From NCBI GenBank assembly GCA_022822065.1, contig JAJECI010000003.1:124001-188000 (forward strand): 64,000 nucleotides of DNA. The letters are read 5' to 3'. Shown piece after piece: positions 24,953 to 33,692 of the stretch. The DNA comes from Candidatus Dadabacteria bacterium. Lineage in GTDB: Bacteria > Desulfobacterota_D > UBA1144 > Nemesobacterales > Nemesobacteraceae. Each line of letters starts with the position of its first letter. The first letter of the stretch is position 1. The notes under the pieces were generated by a model. The model was not told the DNA's origin and did no database searches. It saw only the letters and a list, made by a program, of their open reading frames with translations. The position numbers were made by a program, and so were the translations under genes.

Positions 24953-24982
24953 TTGACAGATTGGAAGAACTTGTAATAATAC
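24953..24982 (+). promoter_or_regulatory. Promoter for the act operon
   Basis: TTGACA (24953-24958) is followed by an AT-rich TAATAATAC at the -10 distance (15-18 bp, exact register uncertain). It lies about 55 bp before the actA start, in the only non-coding gap ahead of the operon. Confidence 0.55.
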
Positions 24983-25036
24983 TAGCCGATCAAATCTACT
25001 TCCTGATTGATCAACCCGTTTTTCAGCAAGTTTAGG

Positions 25037-25639
25037 ATGAAGAGAGAGAGACAGAGATTTCTGCGTATTGCTATAACCGTTTTACTTGCAACGGTGGGTT
25101 CTTTTCTGTATGCGGAAAGCGCAGAGAGCAGGGATAAAGGCCCCGCCCAGCCCGTTCTTTTCAGCCACAAGATACACGCTGGGGACAACCAGATACAGTG
25201 TCAGACCTGCCACAGCTACACGGAAGTTTCTCCCCATCCCGGTATTCCCTCGATGCAAAAGTGCATGGGATGTCATTCGTACGTCGCCGGAAGGGACGTT
25301 GAATACACCACCCAGGGAGGGCAGACGATCAACATAAGAGAGGAAATAAACAAGGTAAAGGGCTACTGGCGCAGACAGGAACCGATACCTTGGGTGAAGG
25401 TTACCGGAATGTACGGCACGACCTCCGCGGGAATGCCGGAGTTTGTGCGTTTCAACCATAAAAGACACATAAAGCGTGGATTTGAGTGCAGCACCTGTCA
25501 CGGGGAAGTTGAGAAAATGGATGTTGTGCACAAGGCAGAGGACCTGACGATGGGGTTCTGCATAACGTGTCATGAAGAAAATGCTGACAACGAGCAGCAC
25601 AAAACCGAACTGAAGGATTGTCTGACCTGCCATTACTAG
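25037..25639 (+). CDS. actA: Alternative Complex III pentaheme cytochrome c (ActA)
   Basis: 200 residues from the ATG at 25037; the track's TTG start is 30 bp earlier. One N-terminal hydrophobic segment (FLRIAITVLLATVGSFLYA) exports and anchors it. Five CxxCH heme sites are visible: CQTCH, CMGCH, CSTCH, CITCH and CLTCH. VLFSHKIHAGDNQIQCQTCH and FVRFNHKRHIKRGF supply distal His. This is the expected count for ActA, which passes electrons inside the quinol:acceptor oxidoreductase. First gene of actABCDEF. Confidence 0.93.
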   Translation: MKRERQRFLRIAITVLLATVGSFLYAESAESRDKGPAQPVLFSHKIHAGDNQIQCQTCHSYTEVSPHPGIPSMQKCMGCHSYVAGRDVEYTTQGGQTINIREEINKVKGYWRRQEPIPWVKVTGMYGTTSAGMPEFVRFNHKRHIKRGFECSTCHGEVEKMDVVHKAEDLTMGFCITCHEENADNEQHKTELKDCLTCHY

Positions 25640-25653
25640 GCCGGAGGGGATAT

Positions 25654-28593
25654 ATGTCTCGGAAAGAAAAGAAAGCAAAGGGCGGCATGAAAAGAAGGGA
25701 TTTCCTTAAAGTGATCGGGGTAGCCGGTGGTACGGCTGCCGTTGCCGGAAGCTGTTCAGAGCCCGTCGAGCAGATAATCCCCTATGTTATTCCTCCAGAA
25801 AACGTTATTCCCGGAGTGCCGAAGTTCTACTCGACTACCTGCAGGGAGTGTTCCTCGGGTTGCGGCCTTGTGGTTAAAAACCGCGAAGGACGCGCCATAA
25901 AGGTCGAAGGCAACCCCGAGAGCCCGATAAACATGGGCAAGACGTGCGCCGTCGGCCAGGCTTCCCTACAGGGTCTTTACAATCCCGACAGAGTCCGCTC
26001 CCCGCTTGTACGCAACCCTGAAACCCAGAGATTTGAAGCCATAGGCTGGCAACGGGGCGAGGAAATATTCGCAGAGAAATTAAATTCTCTCGGCTCGGGT
26101 AAGATCGTTTATCTGAGCAACGACATATCTGGAACTTACTCTAAGTTCGTTACGGAGTTTCTAAGACCCCTCAGAGGAAAGCATTACGTTTACGAGACTT
26201 TTTCCCACGAACCCATCAGAAAAGCAAACTCAATAGTTTTCGGAAGAGACGAAATCCCTTCCTACAGGATAGACAAAGCGGATTATCTTCTCTCATTCGG
26301 GGCGGACTATCTTGAGACTTGGCTTTCCACGGTCTCAAACTCCATAGGATATTCAAAGCTAAGAGACATAGACCACGGGAAGACCGGTCAGGTAGTGCAT
26401 ATAGAGCCGCGCTCCGGAATGACCGCTTCAAACGCCGATACGTGGATTGCGGCGAAACCGGGTACGGAGCAGTATCTCGCTCTCGGGATCGCAAACGTGA
26501 TGATCTCAAAGGGGCTTAACAAGGTCGCCCCGGGGCCGATAGCCGGAATGGTTTCAGGCTACACACCCGAAAAGGTTGCCGCGCTCACCGACGTGTCCGC
26601 GGACACCATAAAGAAAATCGCCCGGGACTTCTCGGCTTCAAAAAGTCTGGCGATAGGGGGCGGGACGGCCAATACGGGATCAAATGCCACCGAAACCATG
26701 GTTGCCGTAAACATACTGAACTACCTTGCCGGAAACATCGGCAAGACGGTTGATTTCTCGGATTCTTTTTCAATCTCGGATGCAAGCACCTTCAGCGACA
26801 TGAAGAAGCTGGTGGAGGAAATGAGGTCGGGCAAGGTGGAGATTCTAGTCGTTCATAACGTGAACCCGGTTTTCACGCTTCCCGGGGAACTGAAAGTCGC
26901 CGAGGCGCTTGAAAAAGTTCCGTTTGTCGTGAGTCTCTCCCCGTTCCTTGATGAGACTTCCGAGAAGGCGCATCTAGTACTCCCCGAAAGCACTTCTTTT
27001 GAGAGCTGGGGAGACTACAGTCCTAAAAAGAGCGTGACCGGCATCACTCAGCCCGTCATGAGACCAGTTTTCAATACCAAATCCGCGGGCGATACGCTGA
27101 TATCCGTTTCAAAGAATGTCGAGGCGCTTAAAAACACGTTCGCGGAGAAAAAATACTATGACTATCTAAGAAGCGCCTGGAAGAAAAGGGCCGCGGTCCT
27201 CTCCCCGGGAACAGGCTTCGAGAAGTTCTGGGAGAGTCTTGTTGCAAAGGGTCTTGTGACTGCTACGCCCGCGCCCGTCGAGGTCGCCCTTTCACCGGGG
27301 ATAAGCTCCGTTTCGTTCAGCGATCCGCAGTTCCGGGGAGAAGGGGATTTCCACTTGATCGCTTATCCGTCTTACAGATTTCTTGACGGAAGGGGGGCGA
27401 ACAAGCCGTGGCTTCAAGAACTTCCAGAGGCTCTTACCACTTCGGTGTGGGATTCGTGGCTTGAGATAAATTCCGCCGTCGCGGCAAAAATGGGCCTTGA
27501 GGACGGTTCTTACGTCAAGGTTGATACCCCAGGGGGAAGTTTCGAGGTGCAGGTCTTCGTCTATGAGGGGATGAGGCCCGACACGATCGCTGTTCCGCTG
27601 GGACAGGGACACACATCCTACGGGAGGTACGCGAAGGGAAGAGGCGTGAATCCCTTTGCGCTGTTGCCTGCGGCTACCGACGCACTTTCAGGAGGACTTT
27701 CGCTGCTTTCAACCAAGGCGAACGTTTCATCTCTGAGGAAAAGAGACCTGCTCGTAAGGACCCAGTACACCAAAACCCAGGGAGACAGACACGTTGCCAA
27801 GACAGTTGCCCTTGACCAGATTGGCCACCATAACGGTGCCCACGGGGCAAAGCACTCAGAGCACCCAGATTTCTATCCGGAAAAAGAATACTCCAAATAC
27901 AGATGGGGAATGGCCATAGATCTTAACAAGTGCACCGGCTGCGGGGCCTGCGTGGCAGCGTGTTCCGCGGAGAACAACATTCCCTTCGTAGGAAAGAAGC
28001 AGGTGGCCAAACGCCGCGAGATGAACTGGATTCGCATAGAGAGATTCTTTGAGAAAAACAGCGACGGAAGCCTTGACGTGAGGTTTCTGCCCATGCTCTG
28101 CCAGCAGTGCGGAAACGCCCCTTGCGAGCCCGTGTGCCCGGTCTTCGCGACTTACCACAATCACGAGGGCCTGAATGGCATGATATACAACCGCTGCGTG
28201 GGCACCAGGTACTGCGCGAACAACTGCACCTACAAGGTAAGAAGGTTCAACTGGTATACCTACAAGTTCCCCGAGCCTCTTAACTGGCAGCTTAATCCCG
28301 ACGTGACGGTAAGGTCGAAGGGAATCATGGAAAAATGCACCTTCTGCGTTCAGAGGATAAGTTACGGGAAGGACCTTGCCAAGGATGAAGGAAGGCTTCT
28401 TCGCGACAGGGAGGTTCTTACGGCCTGCGAGCAGGCGTGTCCGAGCGACGCCATCGTGTTCGGCAACCTGCTTGACGAGAAAAGCAGGGCGTCGGTGCTC
28501 TCTGAGGACGATAGGGGCTACAAGGTCTTGGAAGTGGTAAACACAAAGCCCGCGATTACCTATCTTAAGAAAGTCAAGCAGGAAAGAGTGTAA
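25654..28593 (+). CDS. actB: Alternative Complex III iron-sulfur subunit (ActB)
   Basis: 979 residues from the ATG at 25654 with GGAGG upstream. A Tat signal (KRRDFLKVIGVAGG) leads. Residues about 55-700 are a molybdopterin-oxidoreductase-like domain with CRECSSGCG (63-71) near its start; in ACIII this half is known to lack the Mo cofactor. The last about 230 residues are a ferredoxin-like subunit with four Cys groups: CTGCGACVAAC, CQQCGNAPCEPVCP, CVGTRYCANNC/CTFC and CEQACP. So ActB is the usual fusion of two subunits of related complexes. It starts 14 bp after actA and its stop overlaps the actC ATG. Confidence 0.95.
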   Translation: MSRKEKKAKGGMKRRDFLKVIGVAGGTAAVAGSCSEPVEQIIPYVIPPENVIPGVPKFYSTTCRECSSGCGLVVKNREGRAIKVEGNPESPINMGKTCAVGQASLQGLYNPDRVRSPLVRNPETQRFEAIGWQRGEEIFAEKLNSLGSGKIVYLSNDISGTYSKFVTEFLRPLRGKHYVYETFSHEPIRKANSIVFGRDEIPSYRIDKADYLLSFGADYLETWLSTVSNSIGYSKLRDIDHGKTGQVVHIEPRSGMTASNADTWIAAKPGTEQYLALGIANVMISKGLNKVAPGPIAGMVSGYTPEKVAALTDVSADTIKKIARDFSASKSLAIGGGTANTGSNATETMVAVNILNYLAGNIGKTVDFSDSFSISDASTFSDMKKLVEEMRSGKVEILVVHNVNPVFTLPGELKVAEALEKVPFVVSLSPFLDETSEKAHLVLPESTSFESWGDYSPKKSVTGITQPVMRPVFNTKSAGDTLISVSKNVEALKNTFAEKKYYDYLRSAWKKRAAVLSPGTGFEKFWESLVAKGLVTATPAPVEVALSPGISSVSFSDPQFRGEGDFHLIAYPSYRFLDGRGANKPWLQELPEALTTSVWDSWLEINSAVAAKMGLEDGSYVKVDTPGGSFEVQVFVYEGMRPDTIAVPLGQGHTSYGRYAKGRGVNPFALLPAATDALSGGLSLLSTKANVSSLRKRDLLVRTQYTKTQGDRHVAKTVALDQIGHHNGAHGAKHSEHPDFYPEKEYSKYRWGMAIDLNKCTGCGACVAACSAENNIPFVGKKQVAKRREMNWIRIERFFEKNSDGSLDVRFLPMLCQQCGNAPCEPVCPVFATYHNHEGLNGMIYNRCVGTRYCANNCTYKVRRFNWYTYKFPEPLNWQLNPDVTVRSKGIMEKCTFCVQRISYGKDLAKDEGRLLRDREVLTACEQACPSDAIVFGNLLDEKSRASVLSEDDRGYKVLEVVNTKPAITYLKKVKQERV

Positions 28594-29924
28594 TGAGCCA
28601 GATGCAGCAGAGGCCTTTAACTTACGCGAGAGTCACTGAAGACGTAGTCAGGATGGTCGACAAGCCATCCAAGAAGTGGTGGGCGCTTTTTCTTCCCACG
28701 GTGGCGCTCGTGGGACTCGGCGTCACGTGTTTTTTCTATCAGGTAGCGGAGGGGCTTGGAGTCGCCGGCTACCGTCACCCGGTTTTCTGGGGAGTCTACA
28801 TAACCGATTTTGTTTTCTGGGTTGGAATAGCGCACTCGGGAACCCTTATCTCGGCCATACTTTATCTGTTCCGCGCAAGGTTCAGGATGTCCATATACAG
28901 AATCGCCGAGGCCATGACGGTCTTCGCGGTTCTCACGGCGGGACTTTTCCCCATAATTCACCTCGGAAGACCATGGAACTTCCTGTGGCTGATACCCTAT
29001 CCGAATTCAAGGGAACTGTGGATAAACTTCAAGTCCCCGCTTGTCTGGGACGTGTTCGCGGTTGGTACTTATCTTACGGTGAGTTCGGTGTTTTTCGTGG
29101 TTGGAATGATTCCCGATATAGCGGCGATAAGGGACAAGGTGAAGGAAACTCCGAGAAAGATCATATACTCGATTCTCTCCTTCGGATGGAAGGGCTCAAA
29201 CAAGGAATGGCTTCACTACACGAGGGCGTATCTTTATTTCGCGGCTCTCGCCACGCCTCTTGTTCTCTCGGTTCACAGCGTCGTGTCCTGGGACTTCGCA
29301 ATGGGTAACGTTCCCGGATGGCACACCACCATATTCCCCCCGTATTTTGTTGCGGGAGCTATTTTCTCGGGACTCGCGATGGTTATCACCCTTACCATAC
29401 CGATAAGGAAGATTTTCCATCTCGAGGATTACATAACGCTTGATAACTATGACGGCATGGCGAAGCTCATAATTCTGACTTCCTGCATAGTCGGCTACGC
29501 ATACGCGGCGGAATTCTTCATGGCGTGGTACAGCGGAAGTCCTTATGAGTGGGGACAGTTCGTGTACAGGGCGACTGGGGAGTACGCGCTTTTCTACTGG
29601 ACGATGGTGATATGCAACTGCGTAGTTCCGATAGTGCTTTGGTGGGAGAAGGTGAGAAAGAACATAAAGGCGCTTTTTGTCATCTCCATACTGATAAACA
29701 TAGGAATGTGGTTCGAGCGGTTCAATATCATCGTGATATCGCTTTCGAGAGATTTTGAGCCCGGCGCGTGGGGCATATACAAGATATCGTTTGTCGAGGC
29801 CGGCATAACGATCGGAAGTTTCGCGTGGTTCTTCATGTTCTTCCTACTGTTCGTGAAGACTCTTCCCGCGGTTTCCATAGCGGAGATGAAGGAAATACTT
29901 CCGGTGCCGAAGAAGGGAGGTTAG
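28593..29924 (+). CDS. actC: Alternative Complex III membrane subunit ActC (NrfD/PsrC type)
   Basis: 443 residues with about ten membrane helices. HSGTLISAILYLFR, PIIHLGRPW and PLVLSVHSVVSWDFA are hallmarks of the ActC branch of the NrfD family, which holds a quinol site. It follows actB with a 1-bp overlap (TAATG). Confidence 0.95.
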   Translation: MSQMQQRPLTYARVTEDVVRMVDKPSKKWWALFLPTVALVGLGVTCFFYQVAEGLGVAGYRHPVFWGVYITDFVFWVGIAHSGTLISAILYLFRARFRMSIYRIAEAMTVFAVLTAGLFPIIHLGRPWNFLWLIPYPNSRELWINFKSPLVWDVFAVGTYLTVSSVFFVVGMIPDIAAIRDKVKETPRKIIYSILSFGWKGSNKEWLHYTRAYLYFAALATPLVLSVHSVVSWDFAMGNVPGWHTTIFPPYFVAGAIFSGLAMVITLTIPIRKIFHLEDYITLDNYDGMAKLIILTSCIVGYAYAAEFFMAWYSGSPYEWGQFVYRATGEYALFYWTMVICNCVVPIVLWWEKVRKNIKALFVISILINIGMWFERFNIIVISLSRDFEPGAWGIYKISFVEAGITIGSFAWFFMFFLLFVKTLPAVSIAEMKEILPVPKKGG

Positions 29925-29930
29925 CAGGAA

Positions 29931-30437
29931 ATGGATCAGGGCGTAGTCGGAATTTACTCGTATCAGGATTCGGTTCTCTCGGCCGTGGAAAAACTCAAGG
30001 AGGCGGGTTACCGCAACATGAGGGTGTTTTCCCCGTTTCCGGATCACGAAATTGAGGCGGCGGTTGATCTGCCTGAGAGCCCGGTGCGGTTTTTCACCCT
30101 TTTCGGAGGCCTGCTGGGGGCGACCTGTGGAATCGGTTTTACGGTTCTTACTTCAAGCTCCTGGCCCATAGCGGTGAGCGCCAAGCCCATAGTCTCGATA
30201 ATTCCCTACATGGTGATCGTTTTTGAGCTCACGGTGCTTTTCGGCGCGCTTTCAACCTTTCTGGGGCTGATAGTGAATTCCCTTATAAGACAGAGAACCC
30301 CGGTGAGGCTTTACGACGAGCGTTTTTCGGATGACAAATTCGGTGTTGCCGTTATATGCGAGAAGGAAAACATAGGCGCGGTTGAAGCGATATTAAATTC
30401 TACGGGAGCTGAAGAAATCAAGTTTGATGAAGCATAG
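29931..30437 (+). CDS. actD: Alternative Complex III subunit ActD (DUF3341)
   Basis: 168 residues. The N-terminal part is soluble (GIYSYQDSVLSAVEKLKEAGYRNMRVFSPFP); two helices follow (FFTLFGGLLGATCGIGFTVL and PYMVIVFELTVLFGALSTFLGLI), then a small C-terminal domain (DDKFGVAVIC). This layout is the DUF3341 pattern. It overlaps actE by 14 bp. Confidence 0.94.
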   Translation: MDQGVVGIYSYQDSVLSAVEKLKEAGYRNMRVFSPFPDHEIEAAVDLPESPVRFFTLFGGLLGATCGIGFTVLTSSSWPIAVSAKPIVSIIPYMVIVFELTVLFGALSTFLGLIVNSLIRQRTPVRLYDERFSDDKFGVAVICEKENIGAVEAILNSTGAEEIKFDEA

Positions 30438-31008
30438 AAAGTTTTTCCGGACAGTTCCGGGGGGAGCCCGGGTTTTCAATTTCCCTGTGGGATTGAAAGT
30501 GTGCGCGGTGGCCGCTTTTGCGGTTGCGCTTTCGCTTTCTTCCGCCCACTCGCTTCCCTGGTCTTGGGACATGTGGTCTCAGGACTCTGTTCAGCCCTAC
30601 GAGGAACCCGTGCTTTTCCCGCGCAACTCGATTTCCACCGACGGCGGGAAAACCAAGCTTGAGGACAGGGACAAGGTCGAACTTATGGAAAAGGGGCCGG
30701 TTCCCAGAAACAATGAGTCGGTAGCCAGGGGAGCGAAGGTTTACAAAGAGCAGTGCGCCGTGTGTCACGGTCCCGGGGGATTGGGGGACGGAATCATAAT
30801 AAAGAAAGGGCTCGGTTTTTACCCGGTTAACCTTACCACGCCGGCCGTGGCGCAGAGAACCGACGGTTACATCTACGCCTATATACGCTACGGGGGCAAG
30901 GTGATGATGCCCTCTTACAGCGAGAACATATCGGAACAGGACGCCTGGCACGTGGTCAATTACGTGAGAAAGCTTCAAAAGCCGGGTTCTGTCAAGGAGA
31001 ATCAGTAG
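30424..31008 (+). CDS. actE: Alternative Complex III cytochrome c subunit ActE
   Basis: 194 residues. An N-terminal hydrophobic stretch (VCAVAAFAVALSLSSAHS) exports it. One heme site, CAVCHG, lies at about residue 113, with GPGGLGDG next to it and a later Met (VMMPSY) as likely axial ligand. Class I cytochrome c fold. It probably passes electrons from the complex to the terminal oxidase or a soluble carrier. Confidence 0.93.
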   Translation: MMKHRKFFRTVPGGARVFNFPVGLKVCAVAAFAVALSLSSAHSLPWSWDMWSQDSVQPYEEPVLFPRNSISTDGGKTKLEDRDKVELMEKGPVPRNNESVARGAKVYKEQCAVCHGPGGLGDGIIIKKGLGFYPVNLTTPAVAQRTDGYIYAYIRYGGKVMMPSYSENISEQDAWHVVNYVRKLQKPGSVKENQ

Positions 31009-31012
31009 AACG

Positions 31013-32191
31013 ATGGATCAGTCCGTAAACCAGGAAATACTGGCGAAGAGAAACCAGATACCCGGCTGGGTGTTCAAGGTTTTCCTCGCTCTGGCGGCTG
31101 TGGGCGTAGTGGCTTTCGTAGTTAACGCCAGGGGGGAGAGGGCCGAGGAGGTCTGGCAGCTTTTCCTGGTGAATTTTCTTTTCTGGACGGGAGTGGCTCA
31201 GGGCGGGCTCGTGTTCTCCTGCATACTGAGGATAACCAACGCCAGGTGGGGAAGGGGACTTCTCCGCATAAGCGAGGGCTTTGCGAGCTTCACGGTGGTC
31301 TCCTTGGTGCTCCTGCTGGTTCTTTTCATCGGACAGGAATTCGTCCTTCCCTACGCGCATCATCACTACCACAGCCCCAAGGACATATGGCTTAATATGA
31401 ATTTCGTAATGGCGAGAAACGTAATAGGTTTCTCGATTCTTCTCGTCCTGAATTACTTCTACCTCAGAACATCCATAGAACAGGATCTCAACGGCAAGGA
31501 GAGAATCGTCAGGTTAAAGAAGCTTGCCCCCGCCGTAATTCTGGTCTACGCCCTTGTTTTTTCCCTTTTCGCCTGGGATTTCATGATGTCGCTTGATCCT
31601 CACTGGTTCAGCACGCTTTTTGGACCCTACTACTTTATTGGAAGCCTCATAGCGGCCATAGGGGCGACGATAATACTCTCGGTTCCCCTCAAGCGTTATC
31701 TGGGACTTGACGACTACCTCTCCCTTCATCATTACTGGGATATGGGAAAGATACTTCAAGGCTTCTCTCTTTTCTGGGTTTACCTCATGTTCTCCCAGCT
31801 TCTTACGATCTGGTACGCGAACATGCCCGAAGAGACGGGATTTGTGATAAAAAGGGTGGTGGATGAGCCTTTCCGCTCCTTTGCCTGGGCTATCCTCACA
31901 TGCTGCTTCATATTTCCTTTTGTTTCCCTGCTGCCCCGCACGCACAAGATAGTTACCCCGATAGTTGTCTTTATCGCCACGGTTTCTTTCTCGGGCCTCT
32001 GGATGGACAAGTTCCTGCTGATTATCCCTTCGCTTACCGACGAGCTGGTTTTCAGTATCAATCACTTCCTGATCACTCTCGGTTTTCTCGCGGGGTTCGT
32101 GGCGACATTCCTTCTGTTTGTAAACAGGTTTCCGGTAATACCTTTCGGCGACCCGTACTTTGACGGCAAATCAAAAGGAGGAGGGCATTAA
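31013..32191 (+). CDS. actF: Alternative Complex III membrane subunit ActF (NrfD-like)
   Basis: 392 residues with about ten helices, paralogous to ActC. FLFWTGVAQGGLVFSCILRIT, FAWDFMMSLDPHWFSTLFGPYYFIG and LHHYWDMGKILQGFSLFW are diagnostic of ActF. It begins 4 bp after actE. Confidence 0.95.
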   Translation: MDQSVNQEILAKRNQIPGWVFKVFLALAAVGVVAFVVNARGERAEEVWQLFLVNFLFWTGVAQGGLVFSCILRITNARWGRGLLRISEGFASFTVVSLVLLLVLFIGQEFVLPYAHHHYHSPKDIWLNMNFVMARNVIGFSILLVLNYFYLRTSIEQDLNGKERIVRLKKLAPAVILVYALVFSLFAWDFMMSLDPHWFSTLFGPYYFIGSLIAAIGATIILSVPLKRYLGLDDYLSLHHYWDMGKILQGFSLFWVYLMFSQLLTIWYANMPEETGFVIKRVVDEPFRSFAWAILTCCFIFPFVSLLPRTHKIVTPIVVFIATVSFSGLWMDKFLLIIPSLTDELVFSINHFLITLGFLAGFVATFLLFVNRFPVIPFGDPYFDGKSKGGGH

Positions 32192-32192
32192 G

Positions 32193-32342
32193 ATGAAGCT
32201 TACTCCTGAACAGCTCGACAAAATAGTTCTGCTTTTCACTGTGAAAGTGGCTATCGGTATCGCGGCTTTCATAGGCATAGTGGCCACCGTAGCGCTTTTC
32301 GGCACCAAGATAGCCCCATTGATGGGCAAGCTTCCTTGGTAA
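32193..32342 (+). CDS. 49-residue single-helix membrane protein, possible ActG-like subunit
   Basis: Start at 32193, where GGAGG lies 9 bases upstream inside the end of actF; the track's longer version begins within actF. MKLTPEQLDKIVLLFTVKVA is followed by one helix (IGIAAFIGIVATVALFG) and a short tail (TKIAPLMGKLPW). Some ACIII operons have a small extra membrane subunit (ActG). Position and size fit that role, but the sequence alone does not prove it. No caa3 oxidase genes follow. Confidence 0.6.
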   Translation: MKLTPEQLDKIVLLFTVKVAIGIAAFIGIVATVALFGTKIAPLMGKLPW

Positions 32343-32478
32343 TACCGACGATCTCCCTACCGTTGCGCATAAACTGAGCGCGATAGAACATATCTTAAGA
32401 CGTCTTGCTCGAAACCGGATATAATTTCCGCGCGGGTTTTTCCGTTTTTCATAAAAACATCTTCCAAGGAGTTTTTCC

Positions 32479-32829
32479 ATGTCCAAAGACGCCGAAATCA
32501 AGCTGAAGGTAGTCCTAGGGGACGACAATGTTCCCGAGGAGCTTTTCTGGGAGGCTTCCCAATCCGAGGAACCGGGGGAGAAGCGCTGTGAAGCAGTTTT
32601 TATTTCCATGTGGGATGCCGAGAAGAAAGAATCTCTGGTAATAGATCTTTGGACCAAGAAAATGGAAGTGGGAGAGATGAACTATCATTTCTACTATACG
32701 ATGATGAAGATGGCCGACACGTATGAAAGGGCTACCTCCGAGGAGCGGATATCGAACAGAATGAGAGAATTCGCGGGCGAATTCGCCGAGATGGTCCTGG
32801 AGTCTTTCGGAGGCCAGAAAAATTCCTGA
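32479..32829 (+). CDS. gldC: GldC-family protein
   Basis: 116 residues, soluble. ISMWDAEKKESLVIDLWTKKMEVGEMNYHFYYTMMKMADTYERAT (about 49-93) is the conserved core of GldC, first described with gliding motility in Bacteroidetes but also present in non-gliders. Function is not settled. No other gld genes are in the window, so I draw no conclusion about motility. It lies 136 bp after the act operon and has its own leader. Confidence 0.85.
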   Translation: MSKDAEIKLKVVLGDDNVPEELFWEASQSEEPGEKRCEAVFISMWDAEKKESLVIDLWTKKMEVGEMNYHFYYTMMKMADTYERATSEERISNRMREFAGEFAEMVLESFGGQKNS

Positions 32830-32856
32830 CCGACATCCACCTAATGCCTTGCAGGC

Positions 32857-32890
32857 TAGGGAAACCCCGGGGTTCCCCGGCATTTCCCTA
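32857..32890. terminator. Large inverted repeat between converging genes
   Basis: TAGGGAAA and TTTCCCTA flank a GC-rich core (CCCCGGGG, CCCCGG). It lies between the ends of gldC (plus) and the MerT-like gene (minus), so it may stop transcripts from both sides, though no long T run follows. Confidence 0.5.
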
Positions 32891-32910
32891 ATCTGACAAC
32901 CCGAAAGAGA

Positions 32911-33306
32911 TCAGTAAAAAACTCTCACGGCGATAAAGGCGAAGAAAAAGCCTACGCACCATAGAAGCACGGACAACAGATATATCCAGTTGCTTGTCTT
33001 TCGCAGCCTGGCACACGCTATTGCCTGCGCCGGGTCAATCGGACAAGGGGCGTTTCTTGCCCTCCAGAGCGCAACTCCGGCGATCAGAAGCACCGCGCCT
33101 GAGATTCCGAACGTCAATATCTTGTATTTTGACAGCGCGATCAGCCAGGGCGCGGTGCCTACGATTCCCGCGAGAGTGGCACCAGCCCCGAGAGTCACTA
33201 ACAGCGCGGGAAGCGCGCAGCACACAAGCGTTCCAGCGGATGTAACCAGGCTGAGCGTGGGAAGAAGCGTTTGCTTCACTCCGTAGTCAGGGGTGGCGTT
33301 ATCCAT
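32911..33306 (-). CDS. MerT-like metal-ion importer
   Basis: 131 residues from the ATG at 33306, which overlaps the end of the MerP-like gene by 8 bp. Three membrane segments. The first holds a CC pair (SAGTLVCCALPALLVTLGAG), and a cytoplasmic loop has two more Cys (APCPIDPAQAIACARLRK), the Cys layout of mercuric transporters. The metal cannot be told from sequence: there is no merA reductase nor MerR gene beside it, so copper, cadmium or another soft metal is equally possible. Confidence 0.8.
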   Translation of the reverse strand: MDNATPDYGVKQTLLPTLSLVTSAGTLVCCALPALLVTLGAGATLAGIVGTAPWLIALSKYKILTFGISGAVLLIAGVALWRARNAPCPIDPAQAIACARLRKTSNWIYLLSVLLWCVGFFFAFIAVRVFY

Positions 33307-33682
33307 GTTCGCATCCCCTCCCAATGGCGGCTATGTTGTACCCGGAGTCCGTGATAAGCTTCGTAAGCGTCGCGTCGTCAATGGTCAATCCTGGCTTCAT
33401 GGCGACCACTACGGAGCCTTTGCCGAGATCGACCTTGATACCGGCGACATCGCCGCGTTTCAGAAAGACTTTTTCCAGGGAACGTGCGCAGAAGTCGCAT
33501 ACAAGCCCGTTCACCTTGATGTTGACGGTGTCTTCACAGGATGCGTTCTCTATGCTGTTGGAAGCCTTAACCGCTTCCACCGCTTCACCTTCATGGTTGT
33601 GTTTGTGTTCTCCATGTTCCGCATTGCTATGGAACGCAAAGAAAAGTGTGATAAACGCAATTGTAATAATTGATGGTTTCAT
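33299..33682 (-). CDS. Periplasmic HMA-domain metal chaperone (MerP-like)
   Basis: 127 residues. A signal peptide (MKPSIITIAFITLFFAFHSNA) is followed by a His-rich stretch (EHGEHKHNHEGE) and a heavy-metal-associated domain with GLVCDFCARSLEKVFLKRG. The CxxC is in the usual GMxCxxC place, with Leu-Val instead of Met. The His-rich tract adds a second metal site. The stop overlaps the MerT-like start. Probably hands metal to the MerT-like importer. Confidence 0.85.
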   Translation of the reverse strand: MKPSIITIAFITLFFAFHSNAEHGEHKHNHEGEAVEAVKASNSIENASCEDTVNIKVNGLVCDFCARSLEKVFLKRGDVAGIKVDLGKGSVVVAMKPGLTIDDATLTKLITDSGYNIAAIGRGCEHG

Positions 33683-33692
33683 GATTTTCTCC

